From: Chondrosia reniformis
Lineage: Eukaryota; Porifera; Demospongiae; Chondrillida; Chondrillidae
Assembly (NCBI GenBank): GCA_947172415.1
Contig: OX359192.1
Coordinates: 3,784,501 to 3,848,500 of the forward strand
Direction: 5' to 3'
DNA: 64,000 nt
The translations under genes were made by a program, and so were the position numbers. Below the pieces are notes generated by a model. It was not told where the DNA came from and searched no databases. It worked only from the letters and a program-made list of their open reading frames with translations. This document shows positions 1 to 12,300 of this stretch, one piece after another. Within the stretch, counting starts at the first letter, position 1. Each line of letters begins with the position of its first letter.

Positions 1-455
1 GTTGCTTCATTTATCCCTTAAGAAAGCGATTAAAAGCCACAGTTCCAAACACAAAGGTCAAACCGACAGATTACAGCTGGCAAACCACTTCTAAACCAAA
101 AGGTGGATTCCCACTGCTAATATCTGGTTCCGATTCCGGTAGACTTTTGTATGCCATCAATTTCAAGACCCTATCTCGTAGAAAACGTTTTTGCGCAAGC
201 TTTACGTTACATAGTATGAGTAAAGGTGGTTTTTAAATCCCTTTCGATGGTTCAATGTTCGACGCTTAGGAAGAGAAAGCTACTTTTAAGCTAGAAAAAG
301 AAATCTAGCCGAAGGTCGGCCATTTTTTGACAGATATATATACAGTACAAGTTGCAATATACTAAATATATATATATATATACAAGACTACGAACAGGAA
401 GCCATACGTTAACATAATTTCGGAAAACAATATAAGGGTGCCTGCGGTGCCCCAA
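1..455. other. Non-coding flank left of the satellite
   Basis: I see no gene here. The first 300 bases are mixed-composition unique sequence. From about 335 to 395 there are TA-dinucleotide runs. The motif around 343-358 (ACAGTACAAGTTGCAATAT) is the reverse complement of a motif beside the satellite edge at about 8735-8760 and of the short repeats at 7500-7680, so the satellite edges appear to share a flanking sequence. The function is unknown. Confidence 0.5.
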
Positions 456-3400
456 AAAGGACTTCATTTACAACATATATTAGGTGGCCGACGTTATCGA
501 TGGTGTTACGGATGACATCGTCTGGATACAAGGTATGAGGATGCCCGGGTTCAATACCAGGTTGGGTCCTGAAAAAGAAAAAAAGCATACATCTTATATA
601 TGTATTATATATCTTATATGTAATATATATTGTTTATATCTTATATGCATATTATTTATATATATATATATATTGCATATATACGTAGAGTTAAAAGTGA
701 GTGGTATATAAATAGGACTTCATTTACAACATATATTGGGTGACTGACGTGACCGATGGTGATACGGATGACATCGTCTGGATACAAGGTACGATGATTC
801 CCTGATTCAATACCAGGATGGGTCCTGATAAAAGATAAAAAAGAAAAAAAGCATATATCTTATATATGTATTATATATCTTATATGTAATATATATTGTA
901 TATATTTTATATGCATATTATATAACTTATATATTGCATACATACGTTGTCAAAAGTTAGTGGCATATAAATAGGACTTCATTTACAACACATATTGTGG
1001 AACCCACCTGACCGATGGTGTTATGGATGACATCGTCTGGATACAAGGTACGAGGATGCCCTGGTTCACTACCAGGTTGGGTCCTGAAAATAGAAAAAAG
1101 CATATATCTTATATATGTATTATATATCTTATATGTAATATATATTGTATATATCTTATATGCATATTATATATCTTATATATTGCATATATATTTAGAG
1201 TCAAAAGTGAGTGGTATATAAAGAGGACTTCATTTAAAACATATATTGTGGAACCCATGTGACCGATGGTGTTACGAATGACATCGTCTGGATACAAGGT
1301 ACGAGGATGCCCTGGTTCAATACCAGGTTGGGTCCTGAAAAAAGAAAGAAAAGCCTACATCTTATATATATGTTTTAAATATCTTATATGTATTATATAT
1401 TGTATATATCTTATATGCATATTACATATCTTATATATTGCATATATATGTAGAGTCAAAAGTGAGAGGTATATAAATAGGTCTTCATTTACTACATATA
1501 TTGTGGAACCTACGTGACCGATGTTGTTACAGATGACATCGTCTGGATACAAGGTACGAGGATGCCCTGGTTCAATACCAGGATGGTCTTGAAAAAAGAA
1601 AAAAGCATACATCTTATATATGTATTATATATCTTATATGTAATATATATTGTATATATCTTATATGCATATTATATATCTTATATATGGCATATATATG
1701 TAGAGTCAAAAGTGAGTGGTATATAAATAGAACTTCATTTACAACATATATTGTGGAACCCACCTGACCGATGGTGTTACGGATGACATCGACAGGATAC
1801 AAGGTACGAGGATGCCCTGGTAAAATATCAGGTTGGGTCCCAAAAAAAGGAAACAAGTATACATCTTATATATGTATTATATATTTTATATGTAATATAT
1901 ATTGTATATATAATATATGCCTATTATATATATAGTATATAGCATATAAATGTAGAGACAAAAGTGAGTGGTATATAAATAGGACTTCAGTTACAACAGA
2001 TATTGTGGAACCCACGTGACCGATGGTGTTACGGATGACATCTTCTGGATACATGGCACCAGGATGCCCTGGATCAATTCCAGGTTGGTTCCTGAAAAAA
2101 GAAAAAAGCATACATCTTAAATATGTATTAAATATCTTATATGTAATAGATATTGTATATATCTTATATTCATATTATATATCTTATATATTGCATATAT
2201 ATGTAGAGTCAAAAGTGAGTGGTATATAAATTGGACTTCAGTTACAACATATATAGTGGAACAAACGTGACCGATGGTGTTACGGATGACATCGACAGTA
2301 TACAAGGTGCGAGGATGCCCTGGTTAAATACCAGGTTGGGTCCCGAAAAAAGAAAAAATATACATTCTTATATATGTATTGTATATCTTATATGTAATAT
2401 ATATTGCATATATCTTATTTCCCTATTATATATCTTATATATTGCATATGTATGTAGAGTAAAAAGTTAGTGGTATATAAAGAGGACTTCATTTAAAACA
2501 TATATTGTGGAACCCATGTGACCGATGGTGGTACGGATGACATGGTCTGGATACAAGGTACGAGGATGCCCTGGTTCACAACCAGATTGGGTCCTGAAAA
2601 AAGAAAAAAAGGAGACATCTTATATATGTATTATGTATCTTATATGTAATATATATTGTATATATTTTATATGCATATTTATATATCTTATATAATGCAA
2701 ACATATGTAGAGCAAAAAGTGGGTGGTATATAAATAGAACTTCCTTTACAACATACTTTGGGTGACTGACGTGACCGATGGTGTTACGGATGACATCGTC
2801 TGGATACAAGGTACGAGGATACCCTGGTTCACTACCAGGTTGGGTCCTGAAAATAGAAAAAAGCATACGCCTTATATATGTATTATATATCTTATATGTA
2901 ATATATATTGTATATATCTTATATGCATATTATATATCTTATATATTGCATATATATGTAGAGTCAAAAGTGAGTGGTATATAAAGAGGACTTCATTTAC
3001 AACATATATTGTGGAACCCATGTGACCGATGGTGTTACGAATGACATCGTCTGGATACAAGGTACGAGGATGCCCTGGTTCAATACCAGGTTGGGTCCTG
3101 AAAAAAGAAAGAAAACTTACATCTTATATATGTATAATATATCTTATATGTAATATATATTTTATATACCTTATATGCATATTATATATCTTATATATTG
3201 CATATATATGTAGAGTTAAAAGTGAGTGGTATATAAATAGGACTTCATTTACAACATATATTGGGTGACTGACGTGACCGATGGTGTTACGGATGACATC
3301 GTCTGGATACAAAGTACGATGATTCCCTGATTCAATACCAGGTTGGGTCCTCATAATTGATAAAAAAGAAAGAAAGCATATATCTTATATATGTATTATA

Positions 3401-6400
3401 TATCATATATGTAATATATATTGTATATATTTTATATGCATATTATATATCTTATATATTGCATATATACGTAGTCAAAAGTGAGTGGTATATAAATAGG
3501 ACTTCATTTACAACATATATTGTGGAACCCACTTGACCGATGGTGTTACGGATGACATCGACAGGATACAAGGTACGAGGATGCCCTGGTTAAATATCAG
3601 GTTGGGTCCCAAAAAGAGGAAACAAGTATACATCTTATATATGTATTAAATATCTTATATGTAATAGATATTGTATATATCTTATATTCATATTATATAT
3701 CTTATATATTGCATATATATGTAGAGTCAAAAGTGAGTGGTATATAAATTGGACTTCAGTTACAACATATATAGTGGAACAAACGTGACCGATGGTGTTA
3801 CGGATGACATCGACAGTATACAAGGTGCGAGGATGCCCTGGTTAAATACCAGTTTGGGTCCCGAAAAAAGAAAAAATATACATTCCTATATATGTATTGT
3901 ATATCTTATATGTAATATATATTGCATATATCTTATTTCCCTATTATATATCTTATATATTGCATATGTATGTAGAGTCAAAAGTGAGTGGTATATAAAG
4001 AGGACTTCATTTAAAACATATATTGTGGAACCCATGTGACCGATGATGTTACGGATTACATGGTCTGAATACAAGGAACGAGGATGCCCTGGTTCAATAA
4101 CAGGTTGGGTCCTGAAAAAGAAAAAAAGCATACATGTTATATATGAATTAAATGTCTTATATATAATATATATTGTATATATCTTATATGCGTATTATAT
4201 ATCCTATATATTGCATATATATGTAGAGTCAAAAGTGAGTGGTATATAAATAGGACTTCATTTACAACATATATTGGGTAACTCACTTGACCGATGGTGT
4301 TACGGATGACATCGTCTTAATACAAGGCACGAGAATGCCCTGCTTTAATACCAGGTTGGGTTCTGAAAAAAGAAAAAAAGAAAATATGCATACAACATAT
4401 ATATGTATTATATATCTTATATGTAATATATATTGTTTATATCTTATATGCTTATTTTATATCTTATATATTGCATATATATGTAGTGTCAAAAGTGAGT
4501 GGTATATAAATAGATCTTCATTTACAACATATATTGGTGACCCACGTGACTGATGTTGTTACAGATGACATCGTCTGGATACAAGGTACGAGGATGCCCT
4601 GGTTCAATACCAGGTTGGTCTTGAAAAAAGAAAAAAGCATACATTTTATATATGTATTATAATCATAAATGTAATATATATTGTTTATATCTTATATGCA
4701 TATTATACATATATATATTGCATATATACGTAGAGTCAAAAGTGAGTGGTATATAAAGAGGACTTCATTTGCAACATATATTGGGTAACCCACGTGACCG
4801 ATGGTGTTACGGATGACATCGTCTTAATACAAGGCACGAGAATTCCCTGCTTCAATACCTGGTTGGGCTCTGAAAAAAGAAAAAAAAAACATGCATACAA
4901 CATATATATGTATTATATATCTTATATGAAATATATATTGTTTATATCTTATATGCATATTATATATCTTATATATTGCATATATATGTAGAGTCAAAAG
5001 TGAGTGGTATTTAAATAGGACTTCATTTACAACATCTATTGTGGAACCCACCTGACCGATGGTGTTACGGATGACATCGTCTGGATACAAGGTACGAGGA
5101 TTCCCTGGTTCAATACCAGGTTGGGTCGTGAAAAAGAAAAAAAGCATACATCTTATATATGTATTATATATCTTATATGGAATATATATTGTAAATACCT
5201 TATATGCATATTATGTATCTTATATATTGCATATATATGTGGAATCAAAAGTGAGTAGTTTATATATAGTTACAATTTATATTGTGGAACCCATGTGACC
5301 GATCGTGTTACGGATAACATTGTCTGGATACAAGGAACGAGGATGCCCTGGTTCAATACCAGGTTTGATCCTAAAAAAAGAAAAAATCTTATATATGTAT
5401 TATATATCTTATATGTAATATATATTCTTTATATCATATATGCATATTATATATATATATATATTCCATATAAATGTAGAGTCAAAAGTGAGTGATATAT
5501 AAATAGGACTTCATTTACAACATACATTGGGAGATCGACGTTATCGATGGCGTTACGGATGACATCGTCTGGATACAAGGTACGAGGATGCCCTGGTTCA
5601 AAACCAGGTTTGGTCCTGAAAAAAGAAAAAACACTAATCTTATATATGTATTATATATCTTATATTTAATATATATTTTATATACCTTATATGCATATTA
5701 TATATCTTATATATTGCATATATATGTAGAGTTAAAAGTGAGTGGTATATAAATAGGACTTCATTTACAACATACATTGGGTGACTGACGTGCCCAATGG
5801 TGATACGGATGACATCGTCTGGATACAAGGTACGATGATTCCCTGATTCAATACCAGGTTGGGTCCTGATAAAAGATAAAAAAGAAAAAAGCATATATCT
5901 TATATATGTATTATATATCATATATGTAATATATATTGTAAATATTTTATATGCATATTATATATCTTATATATTGCATATATATGTTTTCAAAAGTGAG
6001 TGGTATATAAATAGGACTTCATTTACAACATATATAGTGGAATCCACCTGACCGATGGTGTTACGGATGACATCGTCTAGACACAAGGTACGAGGATGCC
6101 CTGGTTCAATACCAGGTTGGGTCCTGAAAAAAGAAAAAAAACTTACATCTTATATATGTATTATATATCTTATATGTAATATATATTTTATATACCTTAT
6201 ATGCATATTATATATCTTATATATTGCATATATATGTAGAGTTAAAAGTGAGTGGTATATAAATAGGACTTCATTTACAACATATATTGGGTGACTGACG
6301 TGACCGATGGTGTTACGGATGACATCGTTTGGATACAAAGTACGATGATTCCCTGATTCAATACCAGGTTGGGTCCTGATAAAGGATAAAAAAGAAAAAA

Positions 6401-6740
6401 AGCATATATCTTATATATGTATTATATATCATATATGTATTATATATTGTATATATTTTATATGCATATTATATATCTTTTATATTGCATATATACGTAG
6501 TCAAAAGTGAGTGGTATATAAATAGGACTTCATTTACAACATATATTGGGTGACTGACGTGCCCAATGGTGATACGGATGATATCGTCTGGATACAAGGT
6601 ACGATGATTCCCTGATTCAATACCAGGTTGGGTCCTGATAAAAGATAAAAAAGAAAAAAGCATATATCTTATATATGTATTATATATCTTATATGTAATA
6701 TATATTGTTTATATCTTATATGCATATTATATATATACAT
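456..6740 (+). repeat. Satellite array, about 25 monomers of about 250 bp, tRNA-like strand on plus
   Basis: Head-to-tail monomers repeat the order TATATAAATAGGACTTC, ATTTACAACATATATTG, a block of about 84 nt ending in GGTTCAATACCAGGTTGGG, an A-rich run (GAAAAAAGAAAAAAG), and about 100 bp of alternating ATAT/GCATAT sequence, then GTCAAAAGTGAGTGG. Two subfamilies alternate: one reads GAGGATGCCCTGGTTC, the other ATGATTCCCTGATTC with a longer A-rich run. A segment near 2125-2530 recurs at about 3643-4048 (offset 1518 bp), so there is higher-order structure. Open frames of 60-100 codons occur on both strands with no shared coding signal; I treat them as incidental. Confidence 0.95.
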
Positions 6741-6741
6741 A

Positions 6742-7514
6742 TATAAAGAGATTCAAGTGACCCCTAGGATAATCAGTATTTTAAACAGTACAAGACTTTA
6801 GTCACACTGGTACTGTTGCAGGCTTTGAAATCTTCAACTACTGCATAGAGAGTAGTAGTTGATACAGATCATCCAATTGCAAGGTAGAACACATGGCCCA
6901 CCAATTACCTTTTCACACCTTAGTATAGACTGAAGATGATGCATCTGCATGCCATATATCAGCAAAGCTTCAGTAATAAAGGGGTCTCAGCTAATAACCA
7001 CAGCAGATTTGATTTGCCTTGTGAGGGAGCTAAGAACACCGACGGTTGGTTGCATGCATTAGCATAATCAACAGGGTTAGAGACCATTTTGTAACTTGTA
7101 CACAAGGGACATAAAAGGCCAAGGCCTTTATATACGTATATGATGTCCCTTGTGTACTAGTTACAAAATGGTCTCTAACCCTGTTGATTATGCCAATGCA
7201 TGCAACCAACCGTCGGTGTTCTTAGCTCCCTCACAAGGCAAATCAAATCTGCTGTGGTTATTAGCTGAGACCCCTTTATTACTGAAGCCTTTGTTGATAT
7301 ATGGCATGCAGATGCATCATCTTCAGTCTATACTAAGGTGTGAAAAGGTAATTGGTGGGCCATGTGTTCTACCTTGCAATTGGATGATCTGTATCAACTA
7401 CTACTCTCTATGCAGTAGTTGAGGATTTCAAAGCCTGCAACAGTACTAGTGTGACTAAAGTCTTGTACTGTATAAAATACTAATTATCCTAGGGGTCACT
7501 TGGATCTCTTTAAA
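6742..7514. repeat. Long foldback: two inverted arms of about 370 bp
   Basis: The arm at 6742-7112 is the near-perfect reverse complement of 7142-7514. The outer ends read AAAGAGATTCAAGTGACCCC and GGGGTCACTTGGATCTCTTT, and the inner ends are ACACAAGGGACAT and ATGTCCCTTGTGT. About 30 bp separate the arms, including the palindrome AAAGGCCAAGGCCTTT. Only a handful of mismatches are visible. A transcript would form a hairpin of about 370 bp. No transposase is present. It could be a non-autonomous foldback transposon or a hairpin-RNA source. An open frame of 90 codons (7150-7422) lies wholly in one arm and has no recognisable protein. Confidence 0.9.
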
Positions 7515-7690
7515 TTTGTAACTTGCACTGTGTAGCTAGTACTTGATTGTAATTTTAATATTACATATATCACTTGGATCTCTTAAATTTGTAACTTGTA
7601 CTGTGTAGTACTTGATTGTAATTTAATATTTTATATATTTGCTAGTAACTTGCACTGTGTAGTGTACTTGAGTGTAATTAGCTAACAAAG
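7497..7690. repeat. Short imperfect tandem repeats, about 74 bp
   Basis: Units begin at 7497 and 7571 with CACTTGGATCTCTT and share TTGTAACTTG(C/T)ACTGTGTAG and TACTTGATTGTAATTT. A third, partial unit starts near 7642. The first unit overlaps the outer end of the foldback, so the repeats may be slippage products of its flank. No coding potential is seen. Confidence 0.7.
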
Positions 7691-7793
7691 TATTTCACTA
7701 TACTTATAGACATTCGCTATAAGCAATTTCGTTACTGTATGTAGTACACATGGAAAACGTACTAACATGGATAAGAATAAAGCCTAGTTGAAA

Positions 7794-7912
7794 GTCAGCA
7801 ATATGAATTTACTAATTCTGGACGTTTCGACCCAGAGGTCTTCATGCATCAGCAATATATGAGGAGTGGGAATACAATTCAGTATAAATAGGAAATTAGT
7901 AAATTCATGTTG
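7794..7912. repeat. Inverted repeat of about 24 bp enclosing a hammerhead-like relic
   Basis: GTCAGCAATATGAATTTACT at the left end is mirrored by AGTAAATTCATGTTGCTGAC at the right end with one mismatch. The roughly 70 bp between them hold the ribozyme-like motif described separately and a TATA-like ATTTATAC on the minus strand about 34 nt upstream of it. This suggests a small self-contained repeat element. Confidence 0.65.
7821..7853 (-). ncRNA. Degenerate hammerhead-ribozyme-like motif
   Basis: On the minus strand the order is GCTGATGCATGA, stem AGACC, loop TCT, stem GGGTC, then GAAACGTC. The GAAAC and a GTC cleavage triplet match the hammerhead consensus. However, the CTGATGA core is interrupted (CTGATGCATGA), so catalysis is doubtful. 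The motif resembles the one at 49527-49568 in its stem and GAAACGT block. I read it as a relic or a variant form. The call rests on motif order only. Confidence 0.45.
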
Positions 7913-7914
7913 CT

Positions 7915-8744
7915 GACGCTCAACAAAGCTTTATTCTCGTAATGATCGCAACAAACACTCCTAATTCCTACACATGGACAAGTAAAAATATTAACAGATA
8001 AGACAGAGCTTAAATTACCAAATTAATACGGTCGACCAAACGAATCCAGTCTTTCGCATCAATATAGGAACAACTCTGCCTCAAACTTGACGGGAACGTA
8101 TACAAAAAAGCTTTATCTAACCTTCGCTACAACTCGCCTGTTTGGCAGCTCCTTCTCGTAGGAGAGCATCGACTTGTCATAGCCGTTCTCGAAGGATGAT
8201 CTTCTTCAGCAACGAGTTGGTGACGTTTACGCAACGTCACATGATTCTCAAAATGTGTGTACAGAGCGACATACGAAGGTGTTGGTGACGCATTAGAAAA
8301 ACATCACAATTCATCACCAGCTTGCGCAATCGTAACTTTGAATTCCTCATTATATCTTGATTATTTTGCTCATTTAATTAAGCAAAACTTCGTCAGACGT
8401 TTCTTATACACATGTACCATGATATATGTTGATTTCACAGTTATCTGACAAATTGAAATTTTTAATCAATATAACACATTGTTTGCATATAAATTTCCCA
8501 TAGGTTTTCTATAGTCCTATTGCGTTTTATATGCAGATTTTGTCCTCTGTTTTCTAACAAATGGAGGCCTAAATTAAAAATCCCTTAATTTAAAGTGACT
8601 TTTATACCCTAAACTTTATGATGATATGCCCATTTTGTTTCTAGGTCCTTTCTTGGAGCCATATGAATTATTAAATTACTTAATTATATTATATTATCTA
8701 TTTATTTATTTATATTAGATTACCTTAGTATATATATTGTAACT
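7915..8744. other. Non-coding AT-rich stretch
   Basis: No supported gene. A small perfect hairpin, GTGACGT with ACGTCAC, lies near 8219-8239. The 63-codon open frame at 8257-8448 shows no motif. The right end (about 8700-8760) is a run of T/A followed by TTGTAACTTGTACTGT just before the satellite resumes. Confidence 0.5.
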
Positions 8745-9345
8745 TGTACTGTATATATTGCTTATATATGTAGAGTTAAAAGTGAGTGGTATATAAATAG
8801 GACTTCATTTACAACATATATTGGGTGACTGACGAGACCGATGCTGATACGGATGACATCGTCTGGATACAAGGTACGATGATTCCCTGGTTCAATACCA
8901 GGTTGGGTCCTGATAAAAGATAAAAAAGAAAAAAGCATATATCTTATATATGTATTATATATCATACATGTAATATATATTGTGTATATTTTATATGCAT
9001 ATTATATATCTTATATATTGCATATATACGGAGCCAAAAGTGAGTGGTATATAAATAGGACTTCATTTACAACATATATTGTGGAACCCACCTGACCGAT
9101 GGTGTTACAGATGACATCGTCTGGATACAAGGTACGAGGATGCCCTGGTTCAATACAAGGTTGGGTCCTGAAAAAACAAAAAAGCTTACATCTTATATAT
9201 GTATTATATTTCTTATATGTAATATATATTGTATATATTTTATATGCATATTATATATCTTATATATTGCATATATACGTTGTCAAAAGTAAGTGGTATA
9301 TAAATAGGACTTCATTTACAACACATATTGTGGAACCCACCTGAC
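8745..9345 (+). repeat. Satellite segment, about 2.4 monomers, plus orientation
   Basis: Same monomer and orientation as 456-6740. It ends at about 9345, where GTGGAACCCACCTGACC is followed directly by an inverted copy of the same block, marking a polarity reversal. Confidence 0.93.
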
Positions 9346-9385
9346 CATCAACATTGGTCAGTGGGTTACACAATATATGTTGTAA
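9325..9385. other. Head-to-head polarity switch of the satellite
   Basis: ACCCACCTGACCA and TGGTCAGTGGGT flank the short spacer TCAACAT. Outside this, TACAACACATATTGTGG on the left mirrors CACAATATATGTTGTA on the right. Left of this point the tRNA-like block is on plus, right of it on minus. Nothing is inserted at the centre, so this is a direct inversion junction. Confidence 0.85.
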
Positions 9386-12300
9386 ATGAAGTTCTATTTA
9401 TATACCAATCACTTTTGACTCTACATATATATGCAATATATAAGATATACAATATGCATATAAGGTATATACAATATATATTACATATAAAATTTATAAT
9501 ACATAAATAAGATGTATGCTTTTTTTCTTTTTCAGGACCCAACATGGTATTGAACCAGGGCATCCTCATAGCTTGTATCCAGACGATGTCTTCCGTAACA
9601 CTATCGTTAACGTCGGTCAACCAATATATGTTATAAATGAAGTCCTATTTATATACCACTCACTTTTGACTCTACATATATATGCAATATATAAGATATA
9701 TAATATGCATATAAGATCTATACAATATATATTACATATAAGATATATAATAAATATATCAGATGTATCCTTTTTTCTTTTTTCAGGACCAAACCTGGTA
9801 TTGAACCAGGGCATCCTCGTACCTTGTATCCAGACGATGTCATCCGTAACACCATCGATAACGTCGGTCAACCAATATATGTTGTAAATGAAGTCCAATT
9901 TATATACCACTCACTTTTGACTCTACATATATATGCAATATATATATATTTATAATATGCATATAAGATATAAACAATATATATTACATATAGAATATAT
10001 AATACATATATAAGATGTATGCTTTTTTACTTTTTTCAGGACCCAATCTGGTACTGAACTAGGGCATCTTCGTACCTTGTATCCAGACGATGTCATCCGT
10101 AACAAAATCGGTCACGTGGGTTCCACAATATATGTAGTAAATGAAGTCCTATTTATATACCACTCACTTTTGACTCTACATATATATGCAATATATAAGG
10201 TATATAATATGCATATAAGACATATACAATATATATTACATATAAAATATATAATACATATATAAGATGTATGCTTTTTTTCTTTCTCACGACCCAACCT
10301 GGTATTGAACCAGGGCATCCTCATAGCTTGTATCCAGAGGATATCATCCGTAACATCATCGGTTACGTGAGTTCCACAGTATATGTAGTAAATGAAGTTC
10401 TATTTATATAAAAGTCACTTTTGACTCTACATATATATGCAATATATAAGATATATAATATGCATATAAGATCTATACAATATATATTACACAAAAGATA
10501 TAACATAAATATATATAATTAGTGCTTTTTTTTCTTTTTTATGACCAAACGTGGTATTTAACTAGGGCATCCTCGCACCTTGTATCCAGACGATGTCATC
10601 CGTAACAAAATCGGTCACGTGGGTTCCAGAATATATGTAGTAAATGAAGTCCTATTTATATACCACTCATTTTGACTCTACATATATATGCAATATATAA
10701 GGCATATAATATGCATATAAGATATATACAATATATATTACATATAAAATATATTATACATATATAAGATGTATGCTTTTTTTCTTTTTTCAGGACCAAA
10801 CCTGGTATTGAACCAGGGCATCCTCGTACCTTGTATCCAGACGATGTCATCCGTAACATCATCGATAACGTCGGTCACCCAATATATGTTGTAAATGAAG
10901 TCCTATTTATATACCACTCACTTTTGACTCTACATATATATGCAATATATATATTTTTATAATATGCCTATAAGATATAAACAATATATATTACATATAG
11001 AATATATAATACATATATAAGATGTATGCTTTTTTACTTTTTTCAGGCCCCAATCTGGTATTGAACCAGGGCATCTTCGTACCTTGTATCCAGACGATGT
11101 CATCCGTAACAAAATCGGTCATGTGGGTTCCACAATATATGTAGTAAATGAAGTCCTATTTATATACCACTCAATTTTGACTCTACATATATATGCAATA
11201 TATAAGGTATATAATATGCATATAAGATATATACAATATATATTACATATAAAATATATAATACATATATAAGATGTATGCTTTTTTTCTTTTTCACGAC
11301 CCAACCTGGTATTGAACCAGGGCATCCTCATAGCTTATATCCAGAGAATATCATCCGTAACATCATCGGTTACGTGAGTTCCACAGTATATGTAGTAAAT
11401 GAAGTTCTATTTATATACCAGTCACTTTTGACTCTACATATATATGCAATATAAAAGATATATAATATGCATTTAATATCTATACAATATATATTACAGA
11501 AAAGATATAATATAAATATGTAAAATTAGTGCTTTTTTTCTTTATTCAGGACCAAACCTGGTATTGAACCAGGGCATCCTCGTACCTTTTATCCAGACGA
11601 TGTTATCCGTAACACGACCGGTCACGTGGGTTCCACAATATATGTTGTAAATGAAGTCCTATTTATATACCACTCACTTTTGACTCTACATATATATGCA
11701 ATATATAAGATATATAATATGCATATAAGGTATATGCAATATATATTACATATAAGATATATAATACATATATAAGATGTAAGCTTTTTTCTTTTTTCAG
11801 GACCCAACCTGGTATTTAACCAGGGCATCCTCGTACCTTGTATCCAGACGATGTCATCCGTAACACCATTGGTCAGGTGGGTTCCACAATATATGTTGTA
11901 AATGAAGTCCTATTTATATGCCACTCACTTTTAACTCTACGTATATATGCAATATATATAATATGCATATAAGATATAAACAATATATATTACATATAAG
12001 ATATATAATACATATATAAGATGTATGTTTTTTTTTTCCTTTTCAGGACATAACCTGGTATTGAACGAGGGCATCCTCATACCTTGTATCCAAACGATGT
12101 CATCCGTAACACCATTGATAACATCGATCACCCAATATATGTTGTAAATGAAGTCCTATATATAAAACACTAACTTTTGACTCTACATATATATGCAATA
12201 TTTATATATATATAATATGCATATAAGATATAAACAATATATATTACATATAAGATATATAATACATATATAAGATGTATGCTTTTTATTTCTTTTTTCA

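Noticed and set aside
484-6663. Dozens of open frames of 60-107 codons rich in Tyr, Ile and Leu in the first satellite array
   Set aside because: They repeat with the monomer, occur on both strands of the same DNA, often begin at non-ATG codons and contain translated ATAT repeats. They reflect lack of stops, not proteins.
7150-7422. 90-codon open frame in the foldback
   Set aside because: It lies in one arm of the inverted repeat, has no known motif, and the other arm would encode its antisense.
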